Assembly: GCA_003415625.1 (NCBI GenBank)
Contig: PYIU01000009.1
Span: forward strand, 620,001 to 684,000
Origin: Aquanectria penicillioides
Lineage: Eukaryota; Ascomycota; Sordariomycetes; Hypocreales; Nectriaceae
Length of the DNA stretch: 64,000 nt
Reading direction: 5' to 3'
Below are positions 35,865-45,342 of this stretch, in pieces (within the stretch, counting starts at the first letter, position 1; every line of letters starts with the position of its first letter). Below the pieces are notes generated by a model, which saw only the letters and a program-made list of their open reading frames with translations, was not told where the DNA came from and ran no database searches. Made by a program: the position numbers and the translations under genes.

Positions 35865-36799
35865 GGCGGATGAGGTGGAGCTTTGCTGGAGTCGGGGGAT
35901 GTGCCCAGCTACATTCCCATTCGCAAGTCGAGCGAGTTGCAGGCACTAGCGATCGCAAGGAATCACGCCGATTGGGGAAGGAGGTGAAATTCGATATCGC
36001 TGTCGGGTGGATGAGGATTGTCCTGGGAACGTTGCTGTGAGATTTGGACACTGCGATGATGGTGAGCAAGAGGTCACGTTCCAAATTTGGCATGTGCCTT
36101 GTACAGTGAGGCGCTGCCCGCCAGCCATCGCGTGCAGAACGCTACGTAGCGCTATCGTAGGCAGCTTCTGGGCATCGGTAGTGGGGCAGGCAACTGATAC
36201 AATACAATGGTGGTAGGCTCCCTAATAATTACGTAGAATAAAAACTAAGATGTTTAGAGAAGTGGTAAATGAATTAGAATGCGTTGTATAGATTATATTC
36301 GAGATGATATTCTCTATGAAGCCGCCATCCTGCATACGATGGATGTAGATGTGTGCTTCCGCTTCGAGAGACCGAGTTGGAGTACCACACTTCACACTTC
36401 GCATCCCTACAGTCATATCCGAATGAATGCATTGCTTCGCGAGGAATAGATAAAGATAAGAAATAAAAGACTAAATTAAAATTTAGTGCACCGAACCATT
36501 GCATACTTAGTTATCCTGGGTTGACACAATAGGTCACATTGTACCGATGCATCATGTGTCTAGGGTACCAATGTATCATGGTGGTCACGTACCACACTAG
36601 TTTCATGACCAGTTTGGAGGAACAACCAAATGCACCACAATCCAACTCTAGACATCAGGGGTTGTGTCAAAGAGTGTGACAATATTCAATAAAGAGGATA
36701 ATAATGGATTAATATTGAGACACGCTTCGCAAATAGTCAATACATGGAGTGAGGATTATACCCTACGGCTGCTTTCTGGATTGCAAGCTGCCACACCAA
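35865..36799. other. Intergenic with AT-rich core and imperfect tandem repeat
   Basis: 935 bp between the coiled-coil gene promoter and the metallo-beta-lactamase 3' end. From about 36220 to 36760 the sequence is markedly AT-rich. It contains a 24-bp-spaced imperfect repeat (36541-36556 and 36565-36580) whose copies differ only by G/A and C/T changes. No open frame is convincing. It may be decayed repetitive DNA. Confidence 0.45.
36541..36580 (+). repeat. Imperfect tandem repeat, 16-bp core
   Basis: gtaccgatgcatcatg (36541-36556) and gtaccaatgtatcatg (36565-36580) match at 14 of 16 positions. Both differences are transitions. A flanking ggtcac...gtacc element is also repeated (36531 and 36583). 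Confidence 0.7.
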
Positions 36800-37863
36800 C
36801 TAAATCTCCAGGAGAGCGCCCTTAAAGTCCGATAAGAAGGCCCACCTCACCTCTTCATGCCAACCTTTCGCTAAGAAATCATTGGCGCTTTGAGGGAAAA
36901 GATCAACAACTCTCTTCAAGTGGGCATCGTGGGTAATTGCAATCAAGACATTCCCCTCTCCTTCTGCCTCCTGCAGCTTCTCGATTGTCTGCTCTGTGGC
37001 TTCAGGATCTGCGAGTGGCATGGCTGATTGCTTGACTCTGTAGAACGGGATGTTTTTTTGCTTTCTGGGAGAAGGTGCTCGAAAAAGGTGCCAGGGCAAG
37101 GAATGGTGGCCTGCGGCTCAAGAGGATGGGGGCTAATTGCCGACGGGAGTGGGAACCACTTTGATGGTCGTATTTCGCCTGAATGATGGCAAGCATCTGC
37201 GCCCATCAAGATATAAGACGAGGGCGATGCGGTCGTAACTGCAAGAGCACAGAGGTGCCCGATAGTATGTCCTGGGCCGTTGAGGATGTAGAAACTTCCA
37301 TCTCCAAAGTAATCCAAGGCATCGAAACGGCCAATTTTGATGGCAGTATCTCCTTGGAAGTCGAGCTCTCTTAGCTCCCTTCCAGAGTAATCGCTTTCGA
37401 GAATTAGACCGTTGGGGTTTGCCGGATAGCCTGGGACAAGGGCCTCAGTAAACCCAGGTCCAACGATCAAAGCCGTAGAGGAATCGAATCGAGACGGATC
37501 GCCGGTATGGTCCCAATGCCAATGACTCCAAATAATGGCCTCTATGCTGGCGGGATCAACATCGTTCTCCTCAAGCAACTCCCGTACATCTTTATCAACA
37601 GTGACCTTGGCAGTATCCGCACCCTCCCTCTCTTGAAAAAATCCCTGAATTATAGGGGGAAGGTTCTGGTAGTCTTTTCTCACTCCCAGGTCGAAGAGCA
37701 ACCTCCGGCCAGAGGGGTGCTCGACCAAGAATGCAAGGGACGGGCCTTCTAGACGTTCGTGTCCTTTGAACGGATTTTCAACAAAGAGATTGGGAATTAG
37801 GATGCGTGCTGTGCTATCAATAATACGCACATTCACTGGGTTTTTTGCTGGTGGTATCTCCAT
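36800..37863 (-). CDS. Metallo-beta-lactamase superfamily hydrolase (AHL-lactonase-like), apparent 1-base frameshift
   Basis: The frame runs from ATG 37863 through about residue 268, and then the conserved continuation lies in the neighbouring frame to a stop at 36800. Together this is about 354 aa, normal for the family. Zinc-binding HxHxDH is intact (H114, H116, D118, H119 in SHWHWDHTG), as are GPGHTIGHLC and MGADACHH; these fit lactonase/AhlD-like enzymes. The break falls at a run of seven A on the coding strand (T run 37053-37059). Upstream the frame reads GTFFEHLLPESKK; downstream, in the other frame, it reads NIPFYRV..., then KLQEAEGEGNVLIAITHD. As written, translation would run off into unrelated residues and end at 36943. 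No plausible intron bridges it. It may be an assembly indel or a recent pseudogene. The zinc site precedes the break. Confidence 0.82.
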
Positions 37864-40738
37864 GACAGGCAGGTAGGTATCTGAGGGTAGTCGAGGGTAT
37901 CTGAACTTGAACCGCTGGAATAGCTTGACAAAAGACCTCTATTTATATTAATATTAAATTAAATACCCAGATATCTTGCATTCTCAATCGATCAATAGTG
38001 AGTCATGAAAACGACTCGATTCTGAGTGTCGACGCCATGACGACGCTGACCTCCACCCACCGGGCGGCTGAACATCTCCACCCTAGGAGTGGAGAATGCA
38101 TTTTCGTATGATATCGTGAATGAAGACCCGCAAATTTCAGCTCTCCTTGTGATCTATTTCCAGTGAAATGGGCTTGAGTGATATTGTAAGCAGCTTTGGA
38201 TAATGGTTCTGATCTATTTGTGACGTGAACGGGAGAGTCGGAGGCGGGAACTGCGGAGGTCCGAGAAGTTCCGTCTCCCGCCTTCACCCGAAACGAAACG
38301 CATGACGGACAAGAATTGTATTCTGTAGAGTAAGTTTCGAATTCTGAATTGCTGTGGCGATGGCTGAACTTGTCTACTTCACAAGCTCGAACTATTGTGC
38401 GATGTCTGAAAATGGTAAAGTAGCTTGGCACTTGAATCGGCAATCGGCAATCAGTGGGCCTTCGGACCCAAGAATCCTGCGGTCTAACTAATAATATGGG
38501 TATATTTAATTTGGTATTTATCAATAGTGGTTTACGGTATTCTCTAGCACTTAGCTGAAGGTGACTTGTCTAGAAAGCGAGATTGTGGACCACGTGAGTC
38601 AGGACGCCAATTACTCAAGGATGGGAAACATCATGCTACTTCATAGTTTCTGACCAATTATTTGCTACAGGTGTATTTAGACATCCGCCCAGAATCCTGG
38701 AATAATAAAGCGAAACAGGAAGCTAGTTATGATGCCTCTATTACTGTCAAGCACCCGTTTGACAAGAGTCGCCATAACTGGACAATATCTTTCCGGTGGA
38801 ATATTGCCTAGCTTGGTTCTAGTGACTCATGGAAGGATCCAGTCTATGTCTGAGTTGATAGAGAGGACTCATACGCGGAAATCATCTCAAGGTTCATGCC
38901 CATGCCTTGTGGAATCTTATCAACGAACGGATCCCAAGTTGCTCCGCGATCAAGGCAAGACTATTCGAGGACATCAGAATATTGGTAAGCGAGGCGGCAT
39001 CAAACTCGGATCAGCTGCATCAATTCAACGTAATTGTGAATGTCGGGAGAATTGAACTGGCCGATGGCGGGAGTGAACAAACTGGAGATGGGGCTAGACC
39101 TAGTTGGACGGGGAATAACTGGAGCACGGAAATGAAGGTCTCCCCGGATCCGCGGAACGTCACATAGAGAACGGATAGGGAGGAGGGGTAGATTGTGGGG
39201 AAATGTGGGAAGCGAGGGGTTGGCCCGACCCTTGTGCGAATGGAAGTTTGAAAGCGCCGATGCAGAGAGATGTATATGACGCTGTCGAGTTAGATTGGGT
39301 TGTTGTCGAGGATTGAACATCACGTCCCGGGAAACCAGAGGTCAAGATGTCTCAAGCTCGATAGTCCTGCAGCATGTAAGACTGACGTGCCACCAAGGCG
39401 CAGGTGGAGTCTTGATGATTGGCCATGTCATCAGCAGCGCCAGACCAGACCCAACGACAAAATACAATGCTGATTGATCAAGCATTTAATTGAGGTTGCT
39501 TAATGGCTGGAGCTGGTCTTGGAGCTGCAGGTAGAGAAACGCGCTGTGACGATTTCCTCACCCGGCCTGGTGCTCTTGTACAGCGCCTACTGGACTACAT
39601 CTTGGTTTGGTACAACGAAGATCTAGCTAGCTCCGGTTCTCATCTAAAAGGTATGGCTCTTTGCTCTGGTACCTGCTACCTATGTACTGGAGCATTTTCG
39701 GCTTGCTGGGATTGCTTGGCTGACCGGGCAGTCCTGTCCTATGTAGCTCGTAAACTTTGGATGTCCAAGGCTGAATGGCACGGCCGCAGTTTGCGCAGCA
39801 TACCTAGGTAGGCATTACACCTCCGTAGGACCTAAGAATAGGTAACAATCGGTGCCCGGCTGCTTACTGAGAGTCCCATGCCTCTCTCCCGTGCTCCCCA
39901 TGAGTCCCATAGTGCTACGTAGGCTGCCTACCTACGCAGGGCCATCCCCTCCGTTGCTGCTGCTGCTGCTTGTTGCTTGTTGCTTGGTGCTCGCAGGTGA
40001 CCGTGGACCGCGAATGAGGAACAAAATAGGCCCCCCCGACAACGGGCGCGCGGACGATGAAGTCTTGGGTCATCCCACTTTCTTCCACTCTCCCCCTTCC
40101 ACGTCTCCCTTGCACCATCTCCCATCTCTCGCATCGCCGTCTCGTCGCCTCTCGTCGCTCGCCTCCGTGCTGGCCAGCTACCGCCTCTGCTTCGGGACTC
40201 CCTGGCGTCGTCCGGGACCTTGGGCTGCCTCTCCCTCGCCCTCTCGCGCGCTCCCTTTGTCGCACGCTCTCCATCTCTCGCTGCCCCGCGGCCGCTCGAT
40301 TTCCCGCTGACTGCCGGGCTTACGTACGGCGGCCACGGCTCCTGCGACTCGCTACGCAACGGCGCTACAGCGGTCCCCCGGCGGGTAAATGGTCACTGAC
40401 AGGTCGCCATCCTCTTGTGTGCTGCGTCGTGGGCACGCTGTCTTTCCTTTTTTTCCCGCTTTGCGCGTAGCAGTTATTGACTGACGCACGCACGCACGCA
40501 CGCACGCCCGCCCGCCCGTTTCGGCCAACCCCTCGCCTTCCCCTCGTCTCGTCCTCTCCAACGAGTCCAAGCCCCAAGCCCCAAGGCCCAAGCCCAAGCT
40601 AAAGAACAAGGCCGAAGCCAAGGCCACTCAGTGCCAGCCCACGCCCACGCTCGCGCCCAAAACGAGCCGCCCGCCCAAAAAGGAGCCAAAAGGAACCAAA
40701 AGGAGCCCGCGCCAACACATGCGAAAACCCGAGTCAGG
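37864..40738. other. Gene-poor intergenic region (2.9 kb) upstream of WD40 gene
   Basis: Left part (37864-39500) is moderately AT-rich with short open frames only (for example 38729-39055 plus), none with recognisable homology or motifs. From 39640 it carries TACCTAGG-type motifs and a (gctgct/gcttgtt)n stretch at 39952-39990. From 40000 to 40738 it is GC-rich and pyrimidine-rich with an (acgc)n microsatellite, probably the WD40 gene promoter and leader. Confidence 0.4.
40484..40518 (+). repeat. (ACGC)n / (CCCG)n microsatellite
   Basis: Six ACGC units (40484-40507) pass directly into cccg units, about 220-255 bp upstream of the WD40 gene start, probably within its 5' leader. Confidence 0.85.
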
Positions 40739-42915
40739 ATGAACCAATCACAGCAATTCCCCCCGTCGCTGCGTCAGGGTGGCTCAGTGTCTGGCTCTGC
40801 CGCCGCAGCAGCAGCTGGCGGTGCCGGCGCCTCTGGCTCTCGCTCCAGCTCCCACTCGCTCTCGCAGCAGCATCACGACGAACTGCACATGTCCTCGGGC
40901 CCAATGTCCATGTCGCCCCAGGAGTACGAGCACGGCTACGACTACCATCCCAAGATCAAGCTCGACCTCCCCCCGGCCGCGCCCTCTTCCGCCTCCAATC
41001 TCCCGTCCGCCTACGGCCCCAGCTCGTCCAGCTCGGTGCCCAACGTCCTCCAGCCCGCCGGCGGCCTGTCCGCTGCTCGATCCCCAACCTCGCCCAATCC
41101 CTCGTCCACGACGCCGGCCTCGTTGCACCAGCCGCATCCGCCCGCCTCGTCCTCCGCGTCCGCGTCCGTCTCCGCTGCCGCTGCCGCTCACCAGCCGCCG
41201 TCGCAGCACCACCATCATCAATCGCTGACCCAGCAGCCGCAGCAATACCCGCCTGCTGTCCCTCCCAAAACCATGTCCCACAGCTACTCCCGCTCGAGCC
41301 CGGCCGCTCCCTACGAAGGCGCCTCGGGCTCCTCCAGCTACCACGCCTACACGCCCACCACCCCCAGCGGCGCCTCGCAGCTCATGTCTCCCTCCGATCC
41401 CTCAAAGTACAATGCCCCGGGCTCCCAGCGCAACATCTCCAACACCCCGCTCGGCCTGGCTGACATCCGGCCCCGCGCCGACTCGAGCATGTCCGATGGC
41501 ACTCCCGGCGGCTCGGGCTACGATATAGCTGCCAGCGCCCAGCCGGGTACCAGCAACTACATGGCTCCATGGGCCATCTATGCCTTCGACTGGTGCAAGT
41601 GGGCGCCCCAGGGTAATGGTGCTGGCAAGCTTGCTGTCGGAAGCTATCTGGAGGATGGTCACAACTACGTGCGTCTTTGGCCTACAAATCAAACCCCCTC
41701 CTCCTCTCCCAGAGGAAGGGAATCCTCTCACCTTGTCACCAACTAACATCTCTGCTTGCAGATTCAAATTCTCGATAGCCAGCTCACCCCGACTCCGCAG
41801 GATGTTTACTCGCCAGGCTCCTCCAAGTTCAGTCTCGACTTCACCAAGGTCGCCGAAGCGACACACTCCTACCCCGTAACCCGGCTTTTGTGGGAGCCCC
41901 CCTCCTCCCAGAAGCAGTCTACCGATCTCCTCGCGACTTCGGGCGATCACTTGCGACTCTGGTCCCTTCCTTCTGATACCCCTTCGTCCGCCGGTAACAC
42001 CATCACCCGCCCCGGCCGCGAGAACGCCGTCACAAAACTGACCCCGCTGGCTCTGCTGTCCAACTCCAAGACCCCGGACCATACCGCGCCCCTCACCTCC
42101 CTCGACTGGAACACCGTCTCCCCCAGTTTGATCATTACGTCCAGCATCGATACCACCTGCACCATCTGGGATATTCCCTCCCTGACCGCCAAGACCCAGC
42201 TCATCGCCCACGACAAGGAGGTTTACGACGTGCGTTTCTGCGCCAAGAGTGTCGATGTTTTTGTGAGCTGTGGTCAGGACGGTAGTGTCCGTATGTTTGA
42301 TCTGCGAAGTCTCGAACACTCGACCATCATCTACGAGCCGACTGGCAAGGAGGAACGAGGTATGAAAACACAGACACGAACCCTGCATGCTAGCAGTTTC
42401 AATGCTGCGAATATTTGCTAATGCCCCTCCCTAGATCCCAACGGTGGTCGCATAAGCCCGACCCTTGCGCAACAGACCATGTCGAACCCCCCTCCTCTGC
42501 TTCGACTGGCCACCTCCCCCCACGACACCCACCTCTTGGCCACCTTTGCCCAAGACTCCAACATTATTCGCATCCTGGACGTACGACAGCCTGGCCAGGC
42601 CCTCCTCGAGCTCCGCGGCCACGGCGGTTCCGTCAACAGCATCGAGTGGTCTCCCTTGAGGCGCGGAACCTTGGCCTCCGGAGGAGACGACTGCCAGGTT
42701 CTCCTCTGGGACCTCCTCAACTCCAACACCCCTCTGAGCGGCCCCCTGTCAACGGAGCTCCTCAGCAGGACAACCACCGCAGCCCCGTAGCCAGCTGGCA
42801 GTGCGACTATGAGATTGGAAACCTTGGCTGGGTTCCTCACCTGCCCCACGCCGATCGCGGCGAGTGGCTCGGAGTGAGCGCCGGCCGTGGCGTGTGGGGT
42901 ACCCGTGTGATGTGA
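40739..42915 (+). CDS. WD40 protein, DCAF7/WDR68 (AN11/TTG1) family, apparent 1-base frameshift near C terminus
   Basis: Three exons: 40739-41668, 41762-42359 and 42435-42915 (introns 93 and 75 bp). Residues 1-270 are low-complexity Ser/Pro/Gln/Ala/His with short His and Gln runs. The WD40 propeller starts at about 275 (YMAPWAIYAFDWCKW) and includes TSLDWNTVSPSLIITSSIDTTCTIWDI, AHDKEVYDVRF, SCGQDGSVRMFDLRS, and GHGGSVNSIEWSPL...LASGGDDCQVLLWDL. The conserved ending NGAPQQDN...SPVASWQCDYEIGNLGWVP...GEWLGVSAGRGVWG is in the next frame, so one base appears to be missing between about 42727 and 42755, perhaps in the C5 run 42742-42746. As written the protein stops at 42790. Splicing out 42698-42766 would keep frame but delete the WD dipeptide. 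The family scaffolds kinases and a CUL4-DDB1 ligase. Confidence 0.87.
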
Positions 42916-43578
42916 TGTGATGGGAGTATTAATAGGTAGATTGATTTCTTCGCGTGTGTTGCACTTTGAATCATGTAGAATCTGGCTGGTTGGGTCTGGT
43001 ACAAGCATTGTGCGAAGCCCGGAGTTTGTAGGGTTTGGGTTGTTAAGTCATATCAGAGCGAGGACACTGGATAAAAAAACGGGAAGGGCGAAGGAAACGG
43101 ACAGCATGGTTCGGTGGCGGCAGAGCAATGAGATTTGAGACGACCGTTTCTGGTGTCATAACTAAACTCCGAGGCCCGAGTCGCCGGTTCAATTCAGACG
43201 AAGACAGCGACAACAACGAGAATGACTACGATGCGGTTGGACAATGGTGTGCTTGCATGCGGTTCAGAGGCTGTCATATGCACCCTGCGTCTTTCGCATC
43301 AGAAGGCGTGAGGCCTATCCCACCCTGTCGATCCGACCCATGTCAATTTGGGGGAGAGATGTCTTGTTCAGAATAATCATGGAAAAAGGCTCTACTCCTT
43401 CACGAGCAATCGTGGAACCAGAATGTGTCACTGCACTACCTAGACAGGCTCGGCATATATAATACGGGTGGTTTCTGATGACGAACGAGAATGAAGTGCA
43501 TTGACATATTGTTCAAACCTGGTTCGCTGCTCCTCGCCTATTGCTCTAATGTGTTTTTTTTGCCAGCCTCGAATTTGA
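42916..43578. other. Convergent intergenic: 3' ends of WD40 and oxidoreductase genes
   Basis: About 660 bp with no convincing coding frame; probably the two 3' UTRs. A TATA-like atatataat near 43455 is not positioned for any called start. Confidence 0.45.
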
Positions 43579-44755
43579 TCAAAGCCGAGGCTTGGACGGA
43601 TCAGCCCAACCATCGTCGCTCACTTTGATGACTGCTTTGCCTGAAACCTTGCGGTTTGATAAATCTTTGAGTGCTTGAGGGACACTTTGGAGACCGAAGT
43701 AGCACTGCGAGACAACTGGTCTAATCTGCCCGCTTTCCATCATAGGTTGGAGACCTTGCCAAAGCCGTCTTCTCTCGTCTGGATCTCTCCTCAGAGACTC
43801 ACCATAACGCTATCGAGTTTTTGTTAGAGTAGAACGAAAAATTTCCCGAGTTTGGTCTTTCTGCACTTACATATCCTGTGAGGGTGGCTTGCTTCAGCAG
43901 CAAACGATTCATGGCAATCTTTTCCATCTCCCCGTTTCGTCCTGCAAAGCCCACGACCAAGATTCTCCCACGGTGGGCCAGGCACTTTAGGCTGCGGTCA
44001 ACCAGGCCAACAGGATCAAATACCACGTCCACTCCTTGGCCATTGGTTTCCTCTAGGACGCGTTCCCACCAGTTGTCTTCTGAATAATTGACACACACGC
44101 TTGCACCGAGGCCCTGGGCATACTTACACTTCTCATCAGAGCCTGCGGTCCCGATGACACGACAACCCATTGCAAAAGCAATCTGAATGGCCATGGCGCC
44201 AATTCCACCTGCTGCAGAGTGTACGAGAACCGTCTCCTCGGCCTTTAAACCTCCGCGGAGAACCAGAGCACCATATGAGACTGGCAGTGTGGCACCCAGA
44301 GCTGCAGTTTCGGTAAAATCCCATGATTTGGGCATCATCTGCATGGAACCAGAGTCCTCAGGGACAACAATGAATTCGCTGTAGGAGCCAGAGGAGTCCC
44401 CAAAGACGGCATCTCCAGGTTGGAAGCGCGAGGTTGGTGATGAGGAGACGACAATACCGGCGAACTCAAGACCGAGGGTAAACGGTGGCCGTACTAAGCT
44501 TTTGTTATTCTGGTGCAGACCTTGCGCCTGGAATACGTATGTTAGCTGTTAGGATACAATACTACGGATATTCAGTTCAACGGCGTCGTCGTATTGCAAC
44601 CTAGCGGGACGTACATAGAGGATATCGACAAAGTTGACACCAGCTGCCACTACCTGAATGAGGATTTCGCCCTCCTTTGGCCGCGGTTTAGGGACATCCG
44701 AGACTTTGATCTCATCTAATGAGTTGTAGAAATCGCGAATCACGACGGCCTTCAT
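43579..44755 (-). CDS. NADPH:quinone oxidoreductase-like (zinc-free MDR superfamily)
   Basis: Three exons on the minus strand: 44755-44615, 44527-43871 and 43809-43579 (introns 87 and 61 bp, both phase 0); the product is 342 aa. The N-terminal GroES-like domain begins MKAVVIRDFYN and contains VAAGVNFVDILY, the quinone-reductase signature in place of zinc ligands. The cofactor domain holds AAGGIGAMAIQIAFAMGCRVIGTAGSDEK, a Rossmann loop of AxxGxG type. VVFDPVG and GRILVVGFAGR follow. The third exon supplies ...QPMMESGQIRPVV...LSNRKVSGKAVIKV, the normal family ending. It probably reduces quinones or enones with NADPH in the cytosol. The gene is divergent from spt5, with which it shares a 587-bp promoter region. 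Confidence 0.9.
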
Positions 44756-45342
44756 CCTTCAAATGACCTCGGCACAAGGTCTTACTGCGGAGCTAGTACC
44801 GTACGCTACAGCGATTGTGTATATAGGTCAAGGTTGAGGTGCTCGGGGGTTTGCGTTCACCAATGTTGCTCATTACTTGATCTATTGCCATGGAATTTGT
44901 AGAAGAGACTACCGAGTTACCGTCCCCAGGGTGTTGATATTATTTACCCGGAAATTGATTTCCTCATACTAAATATGGGAAAATGCCCAGCCGCGAGATG
45001 GCCGAAGAATGGTGGAGGTGCATACAGTGCTCGTGTCACAGTTCATGACAGAAAGTACACTGTCATGATTGCACAAGCCTATCAGCACAATGTGTAATAT
45101 GCACAGATTATTTATGCATTTTCGAATGACCGTTGTTTAGCCGACCGCCAGCAGAGCTCCTACAGCATTGGGAAACTTTAGCTGATCCTAACCAGGTTCT
45201 TTGTTAACAGTCGCCAACGACCTCGTTTGTCTCCATCACCCTTTAACATTCCTCTTCTTCTTTTTTCCCCTCACCACCTGTCGACGTTGCACTCCACCTA
45301 AAGCGGTTGCCGCCCCTTTTTGGCGGTTTCCTCAAAGACGAG
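44756..45342. promoter_or_regulatory. Divergent promoter region (oxidoreductase / spt5)
   Basis: 587 bp between divergent start codons. A CT-rich tract (45255-45290) sits directly upstream of the spt5 start, and a gtgtatataggtc TATA-like element (about 44815-44828) lies 60-70 bp upstream of the oxidoreductase start. Confidence 0.5.

Noticed and set aside
37053..37059. Programmed -1 ribosomal frameshift on the A run of the metallo-beta-lactamase gene
   Set aside because: The zero-frame context is C-AAA-AAA, not a full X-XXY-YYZ slippery heptamer, and no downstream stem or pseudoknot was evident. A missing base is simpler.
38003..38524. 173-codon minus-strand frame in the 37.9-40.7 kb gap
   Set aside because: No motif or hydrophobic pattern, AT-rich surroundings, and no sign of splicing or a neighbour relation. 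Judged a chance frame.
41402..42388. 328-codon frame opposite the WD40 gene
   Set aside because: Antisense of spliced coding sequence, spanning a real intron and containing no recognisable domain.
43180..43215. T-arm-like sequence (ccggttcaattcag) suggesting a tRNA
   Set aside because: No matching acceptor stem, D-arm or anticodon arm could be folded around it.
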